This document shows, piece by piece, positions 6,566 through 13,559 of a stretch of DNA of 29,613 bases; positions within the stretch are counted from its first letter, which is position 1; each line of letters begins with the position of its first letter. The stretch spans positions 1 through 29,613 of the IMG/VR virus record IMGVR_UViG_3300022221_000018. The stretch is one strand, 5' to 3'. Source of the DNA: a virus. The notes under the pieces are model-generated. The model saw only the letters and a program-made list of their open reading frames with translations, was not told the DNA's origin and did not search any database. Both the position numbers and the translations under genes were made by a program.

Positions 6566-7046
6566 AACATTATTGACTGAAAACACTGCAGCAGTTCTGG
6601 CGTTGACTGAGATACTAAAGGCTCAAGCTGGTGTAGTAACAACAGAGTCGGTTGTAGAAAAAGCACCTGCTAAAAAAGCACCTGCTGTTACTCCTGAGAA
6701 GGAGGCTGTATCTACTCCTGTTGAACCAGCGTACACCATGACTAAAAAAGCAGCAGGTGCATCGTTCGAGTCGTTCACTGATAAAGGTTGGACAGTGGAT
6801 ATGATGATCGATCACGGTTACTGTACAGTTGACACAGTTTCAGCTCCTGTGACATCTAATGAAAAACTGACTCCTGAACTCTTGAATGACATCATGATGA
6901 AGAAAGCTGTCGAGATGGGTGATCAGGGTGCAGCCGTGATGCAACTACTCAACGTGACCTATGCTGCCCAATCATTAACGACACTGGATCCGTCAAAATT
7001 CGCTGCACTGGCTGCTGATGTCAATGCGTTGGTCCCGGGGGCGTAA
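6555..7046 (+). CDS. Small replication-operon protein sharing a motif with the SSB
   Basis: The start at 6555 has AAAGGGGAT just upstream; a longer frame from 6483 lies inside the regulator. The product is 163 residues. A helical N-terminus is followed by an Ala/Lys/Pro/Val-rich linker (about 34-58). Then comes KAAGASFESFTDKGWT with VDMMIDHGY (about 64-90), which closely matches the C-terminal end of the DUF2815 SSB at 9079-9152. The last 70 residues are a helical domain ending in NALVPGA. The gene overlaps the regulator by 11 bases and ends three bases before the DUF2800 gene. It may bind the same partner as the SSB tail; no named family is recognised. Confidence 0.65.
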   Translation: MSIETLLTENTAAVLALTEILKAQAGVVTTESVVEKAPAKKAPAVTPEKEAVSTPVEPAYTMTKKAAGASFESFTDKGWTVDMMIDHGYCTVDTVSAPVTSNEKLTPELLNDIMMKKAVEMGDQGAAVMQLLNVTYAAQSLTTLDPSKFAALAADVNALVPGA

Positions 7047-7048
7047 CC

Positions 7049-8431
7049 ATGACGAACCTTCACGGTTTAAACATCATCCCGTTGAAAGACATTGCGTTTG
7101 AAGGTGAACACGCTCGGCTTGGTTGTTCATCACCGCGATGGAGATTCTGTCCAGGATCTGTCCAGGAAGAAGCAGGGTATACTGATGAAAGTAGTGCTGC
7201 CGCAATTGACGGGACAGGATCACATCTACTACTCGAACTGTTGTTGATTCAGTGGAAGGAGACAGAAGTTCGCCCCTACGCTGAAGAGTACATGGGTCGA
7301 ATCATCGGTGAAGATCACAATGATAAACCGGAAGGATGGATCGTCAAACAGGATCGATGTGACAGGGTTGAGATGGCTTTGTGTTATGTCGAACGCCGAT
7401 TGGGTGAGCTGGGTGTAACCATCGATCACGTAAGTGCTGAACAACGTACCTGTCCTGGCAGATTCTTTGGTCGAAAAGATTGGTGGGGAACGTGTGACAT
7501 CACGATTCGTGGTGACGGTATCCTGGAAATTGCTGACTATAAAGACGGTCGCGGCTATGTTAGTGAAAAAGACAACGACCAACTGAAAGATTACGGTCTG
7601 GGTCAGATGTTGGAAGATTTTGAAATGGTTCCTGACTGTTATCACACAGTACGAAACACCATTATTCAACCGAAAACAGGCACGCCGATTCGTTACGTTG
7701 AGTATAAGACAAGTGACATAATCGAACATGGTTATCGACAAGCTGAGTCAGCACGTAAAACTGATGACGTAAACGCGCCGTTGTATGCAGGAAAGCACTG
7801 CCAATGGTGTTTACACAAACCAAACTGTAACGCCAGAACTGCTGAAGCTCTGGAAGGAATCAATAACATGATAATGAGTACCGAAGGTGGTTCTGCCTTG
7901 CAGACACTGAGTTCCGGTCAAATTGCACCTGTGGACATGACTGATGACCAAATTGCACAAATACTGGACGCGAAAGAAATTATCACTGAAATGCTTAAAC
8001 AGGTCGGTGATGAAGCACAGTCACGATTAGAGGCGGGTAAAACAATTACGGGATATGCGATGGGTTCCAGTCGCGGGTCAAGTAAATGGTCCGATGATGA
8101 AGAAGTCATTGCAAAGAAATTGACTGGTCTGCGTGTTAAAAAGGCTGACATCTACCCCGCAAAGTTCATATCACCTGCTCAAGCACTGAAGCTGCCTGGA
8201 CTGACTGATAAACAGAAGGCGCGAATTAAATCTGAGATGATCGCTCATGTTGCCGGAAAGCCCACAGTAGTGAAGTCGAACACTAAAGTGGAGAAGTCCG
8301 CTAGTGAGATGTTTGCAGATGTACCGGTAGTACCAGTAGCACCATCCACAGCACCTGCTGCAACATCCACAGTACCGGATGTACCTGCAGCACCTGCAGC
8401 ACCTGCAGCACCACAAATTACATTTTTATAA
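7049..8431 (+). CDS. DUF2800 nuclease, RecB/Cas4-like with Fe-S cysteines
   Basis: The product is 460 residues. It has the DUF2800 pattern: CPGS near the N-terminus (C34), GTGSHLLLE, a nuclease core GTCDITI (D150) and IADYKDG (D163, K165), and a late cysteine group CQWCLHKPNC (C251, C254, C260). One early and three late cysteines around a PD-(D/E)XK core is the layout of AddB/Cas4-type 4Fe-4S nucleases. A recombination or DNA-processing exonuclease working with the SSB is therefore likely. Residues about 290-410 are helical. The C-terminus is a low-complexity Ala/Pro/Val/Thr tail ending PAAPAAPAAPQITFL. It is followed by the SSB gene after 16 bases, a common phage pairing (DUF2800 then DUF2815). 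Confidence 0.85.
   Translation: MTNLHGLNIIPLKDIAFEGEHARLGCSSPRWRFCPGSVQEEAGYTDESSAAAIDGTGSHLLLELLLIQWKETEVRPYAEEYMGRIIGEDHNDKPEGWIVKQDRCDRVEMALCYVERRLGELGVTIDHVSAEQRTCPGRFFGRKDWWGTCDITIRGDGILEIADYKDGRGYVSEKDNDQLKDYGLGQMLEDFEMVPDCYHTVRNTIIQPKTGTPIRYVEYKTSDIIEHGYRQAESARKTDDVNAPLYAGKHCQWCLHKPNCNARTAEALEGINNMIMSTEGGSALQTLSSGQIAPVDMTDDQIAQILDAKEIITEMLKQVGDEAQSRLEAGKTITGYAMGSSRGSSKWSDDEEVIAKKLTGLRVKKADIYPAKFISPAQALKLPGLTDKQKARIKSEMIAHVAGKPTVVKSNTKVEKSASEMFADVPVVPVAPSTAPAATSTVPDVPAAPAAPAAPQITFL
8374..8415 (+). repeat. Short Ala-Pro repeat at the end of the DUF2800 gene
   Basis: The unit GCACCTGCA is repeated about three times before the gene's last codons, giving PAAPAAPAAP. It uses different codons from the SSB repeat, so the two linkers arose separately or diverged long ago. 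Confidence 0.8.
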
Positions 8432-8447
8432 CTGAGGAATAAAAATC

Positions 8448-9155
8448 ATGCCAGCTATTAAAGGTATTTTAAGTTTTGCACACATCTTCACTGCTGAGAA
8501 GCCGAAGGGGTCCGATGAGCCTAAGTTTTCTGGTACGTTGTTACTACCACCAGGAGACCCGCAGATTGCTGTTATCGAAGCCGAAGTGAATACTGCAAAA
8601 CAGAACACGTTCCCATCAGGGTTCCCGGCAGCCAGTGAATCTTGTTTCGGTCCGTATGATGCGAAGTTTCAGGGTAAAGAATACTACGACCCGCGCATGA
8701 GTGGATGGTATGTTCTATCTTTCACTGCAAAAGCAGCAGATAAACCTGCCGTTGTAGATATGGTCCATCAGCCAATCATTGACCCATCAGCCGTACCATC
8801 AGGTACAATTGTCTGGGTACACCTTGGCATCTCTGGGTACACTAAAGGTAAAGGTGGTGTTGGCGGCTGGCTGAACGGTGTAATGACTACGGGTAAGATG
8901 GGTCAGTTTGGTAACCTAACAGGCAAACCATCGGTTGAAGGCATGTTCGGTAATGTTGGAACTGCTCCTGCTGCTCCTGCTGCTCCTGCTGCTCCTGCTG
9001 CTCCTGCTGCTCCTGCTGCTCCTGCTGCTCCTGCTGCTCCTGCTGCTCCTGCTGGACCACAGATGACACCGAAGGCTGCGGGTGTCACCTATGAAGCATA
9101 TCAGACTGCAGGTTGGACTGATGTACAGCTTCGTGCTGAAGGTCTGATGATCTAA
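8448..9155 (+). CDS. DUF2815 single-stranded DNA-binding protein
   Basis: The product is 235 residues with CTGAGGAATAAAAATC before the start. The N-terminal 165 residues match the phage DUF2815/SSB family (SFAHIFTAEKPKG, FSGTLLLP, later GISGYTKGKGGVGGWLNG), predicted OB-fold. Residues 173-202 are ten exact APA repeats. The end (KAAGVTYEAY, GWTDVQLRAEGLMI) is a short conserved motif shared with the 6555 gene. SSB would coat unwound DNA and use the C-terminal motif as a docking peptide, like the tail of bacterial SSB, though the motif itself is different; the docking idea is inference. A strong terminator follows. Confidence 0.85.
   Translation: MPAIKGILSFAHIFTAEKPKGSDEPKFSGTLLLPPGDPQIAVIEAEVNTAKQNTFPSGFPAASESCFGPYDAKFQGKEYYDPRMSGWYVLSFTAKAADKPAVVDMVHQPIIDPSAVPSGTIVWVHLGISGYTKGKGGVGGWLNGVMTTGKMGQFGNLTGKPSVEGMFGNVGTAPAAPAAPAAPAAPAAPAAPAAPAAPAAPAGPQMTPKAAGVTYEAYQTAGWTDVQLRAEGLMI
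8964..9053 (+). repeat. Ten exact copies of a 9-bp repeat inside the SSB gene
   Basis: The unit GCTCCTGCT is repeated ten times without a single mismatch over 90 bases, encoding Ala-Pro-Ala each time. No synonymous drift is seen, so expansion by slippage was recent or is ongoing. The tract forms a flexible linker between the DNA-binding domain and the C-terminal motif. Long open frames on the other strand here are by-products of the repeat. Confidence 0.98.
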
Positions 9156-9173
9156 AATTTTAGTCAAAGTGAT

Positions 9174-9199
9174 AGCACCTTCGGGTGCTTTTTTTTTTT
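9174..9199 (+). terminator. Strong intrinsic terminator between SSB and polymerase genes
   Basis: A perfect 6-bp stem AGCACC (9174-9179) and GGTGCT (9184-9189) closes on TTCG and runs into ten T residues (9190-9199). It should reduce read-through from the 6359-9155 unit into the polymerase gene. No convincing promoter lies between it and 9217, so polymerase expression probably depends on read-through. Confidence 0.92.
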
Positions 9200-9216
9200 G
9201 ATTCTGAGGATTTAAC

Positions 9217-10626
9217 ATGAGTGACTGGATCTACGACATTGAATCGTTCCCGAACTTTTTCAGCTTCTATGCTACCAACGCCACAGCCGATGATCAGAAG
9301 CTGTTTGAAATAAGCTGGCGTAGAAATGATGTGGATGCTTTTTTAAACTTCATGAACTGGTGTGCAGGACAAGGTGATCGACACGTTGGTTTTAATAACA
9401 TGGGTTACGATTACCCGATACTACACTGGATCATGCGTCAACCACGCGACCAGGTTAATGCGTTGACCATCTATCGGAAGTCGAAGGAGATCCTGGGTAC
9501 AGCATGGAACCAACGCTTCCAGCATCGTGTCTGGGATGATGATCATGTAGTCCCGCAGATCGATCTGTTCATGCTTCACCACTTCGACAATATGGCACGA
9601 TCAACATCATTGAAGGAGCTGCAATTCAACATGAGATCTGATTCAGTGATGGAGTCAACGGTTCCGTTTGATAAAATTGTCACCTTCACTGAGATGGATG
9701 AAATCATTGCATATAACATTCATGACACGGATGAAACACTGAGGTTTTATGACGAGTCTATTGGTGAGATTAAGTTTCGTGAAGAGTTAAGCGGAATGTG
9801 GGGAAAGAATATTCTCAACCACAATGCCACAAAAATAGGTAAAGAACACTTCATTGATGAACTGCAGAAGCGTTCACCGGGTTCATGTTACGAGCCAGGT
9901 ACACGAACTAAACGTCAGACAATTCGTGACAGTATTGCACTGAACGATGTTATTTTTGATTATGTAAAATTTGACCATCCCGAATTGAATCGAGTGCTTG
10001 CATATCTCAAGAGCCAGGTGATCGTTGAAACCAAAGGTGTGTTCAAAAACCTCACCGCCACGGTCAACGGCTTCGACTTCGACTTTGGTACGGGTGGCAT
10101 TCACGGTGCGGTAGATAATTCGATATGGCGAAGCGATGAAGATTATACTGTGGAAATGAGAGACGTTGTAAGCTATTATCCTAGTTTAGCTATTGCGAAT
10201 CGGATCCACCCGGCACACCTGGGTGAAGTTTTTTGCGATGTTTACGAAGAATTATTCAATGAGCGTAGAAGGCATGCAAAAGGAACCACTGAAAACGCTG
10301 CACTGAAGCTGGCGTTGAACGGAACCTTCGGTGACACCAACTCCAAATACTCACCACTGTTCGATCCGCAGTACGCGATGCAAATCACAATCAATGGTCA
10401 GTTGTTATTATGTATGTTATCCGAAAATCTCATGAGAGTGGACGGTTTACAGATGATTCAAGTAAATACTGATGGTGTTGCAATCTATTATCCACGAAAG
10501 CAGAAACCGCTAGTGGATATGATATGTACGCAGTGGGAAGTTTTGACCAAGCTGGAATTGGAAACGGATGAATACGTGTCTTTATTTCAACGTGACTGTA
10601 ATAATTACATCGGTGTTCAGGAATGA
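9217..10626 (+). CDS. Family B DNA polymerase, N-terminal part (exonuclease and palm)
   Basis: The product is 469 residues with CTGAGGATTTAAC upstream. The 3'-5' exonuclease motifs are visible: DIES at 7-10 (Exo I), FNNMGYDYP (Exo II-like) and YNIHDTDET (Exo III). Polymerase motif A is DVVSYYPS (near 316), motif B KLALNGTFGDT (near 364) and motif C NTDGVAI (T418, D419), so all catalytic residues lie in this fragment. It stops right after NNYIGVQE, where family relatives continue into the thumb. The missing thumb is encoded at 11359-11796, in the same frame, on the far side of a homing endonuclease gene. The stop overlaps that gene as ATGA. Confidence 0.88.
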   Translation: MSDWIYDIESFPNFFSFYATNATADDQKLFEISWRRNDVDAFLNFMNWCAGQGDRHVGFNNMGYDYPILHWIMRQPRDQVNALTIYRKSKEILGTAWNQRFQHRVWDDDHVVPQIDLFMLHHFDNMARSTSLKELQFNMRSDSVMESTVPFDKIVTFTEMDEIIAYNIHDTDETLRFYDESIGEIKFREELSGMWGKNILNHNATKIGKEHFIDELQKRSPGSCYEPGTRTKRQTIRDSIALNDVIFDYVKFDHPELNRVLAYLKSQVIVETKGVFKNLTATVNGFDFDFGTGGIHGAVDNSIWRSDEDYTVEMRDVVSYYPSLAIANRIHPAHLGEVFCDVYEELFNERRRHAKGTTENAALKLALNGTFGDTNSKYSPLFDPQYAMQITINGQLLLCMLSENLMRVDGLQMIQVNTDGVAIYYPRKQKPLVDMICTQWEVLTKLELETDEYVSLFQRDCNNYIGVQE

Positions 10627-11375
10627 CTATTGGTATTTATTTCATTGAACACTCTGTCAGTGGGAAAATGTATGTAGGTAAGTCTGTGAATATTGAACAT
10701 CGGATCAGTAGTCACAAATGTAATCTTAGAAAAAAGAACCCTTCCTTGAAATCCATTAACAGATACCTTCATGCTGCCGTTCAGAAGTATGGATGGGGTT
10801 CATTTGAAACAGGTGTTCTGGAAACATTTGATTCAGTTGATGAAAGATTAATCGGTGAACGTGAATTATATTGGATGGATCATTTTGACACCTGTAATAC
10901 TGGTTACAATTTAAGACGGGATACTTCTACAGGAATGATAGTTCATCCTGAAACAAGGAAACTAAAATCAGCTCAAGTGCGAGGTGAAAATAATCCGAAC
11001 TTCGGAAACAACTGGTCACCTGAACAAAAACAACGAATGTCTGAAATAAAAAGACAACAGCACATAGATGGTACAGACGGTATAACCGAGGATGTACGGA
11101 AAAGGAAAGGGGAAATTACTTCAAAGTTCTGGAAGGATAACCCAGACATTAAGGAAAGAATGAGTCGTAAGGTTTCAAAATCCAAACAGAAGTACAATTT
11201 TCACCAACTCAATGAGGACGGATCGCTGGTTAAAATTTGGCCATCAGTTGAAGATATTATTAAAGTAAATCCTGAATGGAAATGGCAGAACATTTATTCA
11301 GTATGTAACGGTTATAAGAAAAGAATATACGGTTTCAAATGGAAAAAGGTATTGAAAGATGAAAATAAAACGTAA
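10623..11375 (+). CDS. GIY-YIG homing endonuclease inserted in the polymerase gene
   Basis: The product is 250 residues. The GIY-YIG domain fills residues 1-100: GIYFIE (4-9), MYVGKS (16-21), a conserved R27, E81 and N96 (GYNL). DNA-binding modules follow: NUMOD3-like (RGENNPNFGNNWSPEQK, about 119-135) and NUMOD1-like (IWPSVEDIIK, then NIYSVCNGYKKRIYGFKW) at the end. It overlaps the polymerase N part by four bases and the C part by 17, leaving no room for a group I intron. It should cut uninterrupted polymerase alleles at the thumb junction and copy itself in. All domains look intact. Confidence 0.9.
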   Translation: MTIGIYFIEHSVSGKMYVGKSVNIEHRISSHKCNLRKKNPSLKSINRYLHAAVQKYGWGSFETGVLETFDSVDERLIGERELYWMDHFDTCNTGYNLRRDTSTGMIVHPETRKLKSAQVRGENNPNFGNNWSPEQKQRMSEIKRQQHIDGTDGITEDVRKRKGEITSKFWKDNPDIKERMSRKVSKSKQKYNFHQLNEDGSLVKIWPSVEDIIKVNPEWKWQNIYSVCNGYKKRIYGFKWKKVLKDENKT

Positions 11376-11796
11376 GGGTACTTACCAATATCATTTAGGC
11401 TGGCATCAAAACCACTCAGCATTGGTTGTACCAAAGGCTGCTGAAGCGGCGCTAGTTCGTGGTGAGAACATTCGTGAGTTCATTGAGGCACATGATAACA
11501 TCTTTGACTTCATGCTTCGTGCGAAGATCCCTAGAACCGGTCGATTAGAGTCTGAGGATTATTACGGTAAACGTCAGGTTGAACAGAACCTCTCACGCTA
11601 CATGATCAGTATGACAGGTGTAGATCTGTTTAAAATAATGCCACCACTCGCAGGTAAGGATGAGGAACGCCAGTTCGCCATCAACAAGGGTTACAAGACG
11701 ACTATCTGCAATGACATTAAGGATGCGAACCCGGATGACATAGAGTTTGAATGGTACATTCGTGAAGCACATAAGCTGGTCGATCCGTTAATGTGA
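11359..11796 (+). CDS. Family B DNA polymerase, C-terminal part (thumb)
   Basis: The product is 145 residues. It continues the family B sequence exactly where the first part stops: KIKRKGTYQYHLGWHQNHSA, then PKAAEAALVRGENIREFI and FKIMPPLAG. Relatives run from NNYI.V to KRKG in one chain. It starts with its own ATG inside the end of the GIY-YIG gene (17-base overlap), so re-initiation after that gene probably supplies it. Two chains of 469 and 145 residues would then have to assemble. No catalytic residue is lost, but thumb contacts with primer-template DNA depend on the association. Confidence 0.87.
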   Translation: MKIKRKGTYQYHLGWHQNHSALVVPKAAEAALVRGENIREFIEAHDNIFDFMLRAKIPRTGRLESEDYYGKRQVEQNLSRYMISMTGVDLFKIMPPLAGKDEERQFAINKGYKTTICNDIKDANPDDIEFEWYIREAHKLVDPLM

Positions 11797-11806
11797 TACA
11801 AAAGTG

Positions 11807-11835
11807 TTGACACTGTGTTCACAGTTTACTAAGAT
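11807..11835 (+). promoter_or_regulatory. Sigma70-type promoter with ACTGTG-TT-CACAGT operator
   Basis: A perfect TTGACA (11807-11812) and TAAGAT (11830-11835) are 17 bases apart. The spacer starts with a perfect 6+6 palindrome with a 2-base centre (11812-11825), whose core TGTGTTCACA matches TGTGGTCACA in the 3473-3501 promoter at the same offset. The promoter lies about 45 bp before the clamp-like gene and restarts transcription downstream of the split polymerase. Confidence 0.85.
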
Positions 11836-11879
11836 ACCAGTGTCAATTAAAAAAACAAAACAACTGAGGAATCTGAACG

Positions 11880-12446
11880 ATGAAACTAATACTACCAGCA
11901 GCAGCATTAAGGGCTGCATTCATTGTGGCAGCAAAGCAAGACGTTCGTTACTATCTTAATGGTGTGTTCATCTCAAAGGCTGGTGACATAATTGCCACAG
12001 ATGGTCACCGTTTGATAGCAATGTGTATAGGTGTTGAACTACCTGAAGACTTCCCTGAACGTGGTGTGATACTAAGCAGACCACCTAGTACCATTCCTGC
12101 AAGGTTGCCCGATGACAATATAACAGTGGATTTGAACTTGGAACAATGGACTGGAACAATGGACTGGAATATGGGGATATTTCCTATAACCGTTATTGAT
12201 GGTAATTTTCCAGACTGGAACCGCGTTATACCCCGCGAAGCTCACCCTGAAGATTGTTTCTGGGGTGTTAGTACAAAATACTTAGCAGACCTTCCTCGTA
12301 TATCTAAAGCACTAGGGACGCTCAACAATAACGTCAAGATGATGTTACCTGCTGATTCAAATTCGAGTGCCACGTTCGATTTCAAATGGGGTGGAGCGAA
12401 TGAACCTCACACTGCTATCTATGTCCAAATGGGTGTGAAACTTTAA
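11880..12446 (+). CDS. Short DnaN-like sliding clamp protein
   Basis: The product is 188 residues with CTGAGGAATCTGAACG upstream. AAKQDVRYYLNGVFI and ATDGHRLIAM (39-48) match the conserved core of bacterial beta clamps, where the ATDGHRLA segment is diagnostic, and VIDGNFPDWNRVIP (about 104-117) matches the VIDGKFPDY segment. Bacterial DnaN has about 366 residues in three similar domains, so this is about half-length. A ring would need more subunits or a host partner, or it may act as a non-ring processivity factor. Its place after the polymerase and behind its own promoter fits a replisome role. Confidence 0.72.
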   Translation: MKLILPAAALRAAFIVAAKQDVRYYLNGVFISKAGDIIATDGHRLIAMCIGVELPEDFPERGVILSRPPSTIPARLPDDNITVDLNLEQWTGTMDWNMGIFPITVIDGNFPDWNRVIPREAHPEDCFWGVSTKYLADLPRISKALGTLNNNVKMMLPADSNSSATFDFKWGGANEPHTAIYVQMGVKL

Positions 12447-12471
12447 AACCAAACAACTGAGGAAATAAATT

Positions 12472-12642
12472 ATGTCATTTTTATCTGCTTTAACTCTAAT
12501 ATTCATCATCTTGAAGCTGACAGGATACATCGATTGGAACTGGTTCTTTGTTATATTACCTCTTGTGATCTGGTTCCTGGTGACTGTAGTTATTCAGGCT
12601 CAAACTGAGTATAAAAGACGATCTAGGAGAAACTGGAAATGA
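12472..12642 (+). CDS. Small two-helix membrane protein
   Basis: The product is 56 residues with ACTGAGGAAATAAATT upstream. Two hydrophobic helices are clear: SALTLIFIILKLTGYI and WFFVILPLVIWFLVTVVI. A basic tail EYKRRSRRNWK follows, likely cytoplasmic. The pattern LTLIFIxLKLxGxIDWxW is the one seen in phage proteins annotated as transmembrane Fragile-X-F family; the role is unknown. The stop overlaps the next start as ATGA (12639-12642). Confidence 0.75.
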   Translation: MSFLSALTLIFIILKLTGYIDWNWFFVILPLVIWFLVTVVIQAQTEYKRRSRRNWK

Positions 12643-12842
12643 TAACTGGTGCAGAGTGGATGGATTTTGCGAAAAGTAAAGGCTTGGGTCCTGAAGGGCT
12701 TGAAGAAGAAGTCGTAAAAGCTATAGCGATAATCGGTGAAATGAAAATGAATGACTCGGGAAAGAGCAGCACATCTTGGGAAATAAAACTCGAAAACTCT
12801 GACATTTTAGTTATGTCAATTGTTAGAAGCAAGGAGCAATAA
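12639..12842 (+). CDS. Small hypothetical protein
   Basis: The product is 67 residues, starting four bases before the previous stop, with CTAGGAG about ten bases upstream. Helix-rich first half (GAEWMDFAKSKGLGPEGLEEEVVKA region), then a beta-like end (WEIKLENSDILVMSIV). No known family is recognised. The tight packing on both sides supports expression. Confidence 0.6.
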   Translation: MITGAEWMDFAKSKGLGPEGLEEEVVKAIAIIGEMKMNDSGKSSTSWEIKLENSDILVMSIVRSKEQ

Positions 12843-12843
12843 G

Positions 12844-13017
12844 ATGACAGCATTGAAAGAACCGAAGTATGGACGTAAGGATCGCATGATTGAAGATGTT
12901 GAGACTGGTCAGATAAAGCAGTTCGACTCGATCAATAAGGCCAAGAAGGAATCTGTGAAGTTGCAGCTATCCAACGATGGCGCATTAGGTCGTGGATCCG
13001 TTCGTCGTCATGGTTAA
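12844..13017 (+). CDS. Small basic hypothetical protein
   Basis: The start at 12844 follows AAGGAGCAATAAG and is one base after the previous stop; an in-frame ATG at 12820 lies in the previous gene. The product is 57 residues, lysine- and arginine-rich (YGRKDRM, INKAKKESVK, GRGSVRRHG), which suggests nucleic acid contact. No family is recognised. Confidence 0.55.
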   Translation: MTALKEPKYGRKDRMIEDVETGQIKQFDSINKAKKESVKLQLSNDGALGRGSVRRHG

Positions 13018-13294
13018 TGAAAACGTGGAGACAATGAGTCTATCGTTGCTGTATGCGCGATGGCTCATGTGTTCTTTCTTGTATTATGAATGTGACATGG
13101 ATCCGCCTTGGTCGGATTCTCAATTTGATTACGCCAGTAAACGATTGTTGGACAACTATTTCCTGTGGGAACATCGGCACAGATACTTGACCAGAATGTC
13201 TCACTTTTTCAGTGGGTCCGGTTTCGGTATCAAGTTCCCATCACGCATTCGTGGTGCAGCAATTCACTGGTTGGAGAATTACAATGTGGACTGA
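13010..13294 (+). CDS. Conserved-looking hypothetical phage protein
   Basis: From the ATG at 13010 the product is 94 residues; the ATG at 13034, with GGAG close upstream, is an alternative. The middle reads SFLYYECDMDPPWSDSQFDY, a pattern reminiscent of the N-terminal Ia region of NAD-dependent DNA ligases and of small phage proteins that copy it. The end (GTGF-like GSGFGIKFPSRIRGAAIHWL) is aromatic and basic. No ligase catalytic domain is present. It sits just upstream of a Holliday-junction-type nuclease gene with an 11-base overlap. Confidence 0.6.
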   Translation: MVNENVETMSLSLLYARWLMCSFLYYECDMDPPWSDSQFDYASKRLLDNYFLWEHRHRYLTRMSHFFSGSGFGIKFPSRIRGAAIHWLENYNVD

Positions 13295-13559
13295 AGCTCA
13301 AGTTGAGAAGCACCTGCACAAACTCATCACCGAAGCAGGTGGTACAACTCGCAAGTGGACATCACCTGGTCGCGTTGGTGTACCGGATCGGATCGTCTTC
13401 ATCAATGACAAAGTTTATTTTGTTGAAGTGAAGACGATGAGGGGTTCACTCACCGTTCGTCAACAGCGTGAAGCCGAGACGCTTCGATCTCATGGTGCGT
13501 TGGTGCAGTGTTTGTATGGTGAGAAGGATGTTGAACAATTTGTGGAGAGTGTTTCATGA
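13284..13559 (+). CDS. VRR-NUC domain nuclease
   Basis: The start at 13284 has TTGGAGAATT upstream; a longer frame from 13212 is rejected because it would overlap the previous gene by over 80 bases. The product is 91 residues, a stand-alone VRR-NUC domain: GVPDRIVF (D35), VYFVEVKT (E48, K50) and LTVRQQREAETL. These enzymes are PD-(D/E)XK nucleases that cut branched DNA such as Holliday junctions, useful before packaging. It overlaps the methyltransferase start as ATGA (13556-13559). Confidence 0.85.
   Translation: MWTEAQVEKHLHKLITEAGGTTRKWTSPGRVGVPDRIVFINDKVYFVEVKTMRGSLTVRQQREAETLRSHGALVQCLYGEKDVEQFVESVS

Noticed and set aside
8887-9218. Open frames on the minus strand rich in Gly-Ala, Gln-Glu or Ser-Arg repeats
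   Set aside because: They are the other-frame translations of the 9-bp GCTCCTGCT tract in the SSB gene and have no ribosome site.
10623-11375. Group I intron in the polymerase gene
   Set aside because: The endonuclease gene overlaps both polymerase parts, leaving no sequence for a ribozyme core, and its full length is explained by GIY-YIG, NUMOD3 and NUMOD1 modules.
10623-11375. Intein in the polymerase
   Set aside because: The insert is in a different frame from the polymerase, begins with its own ATG, and lacks splicing blocks.
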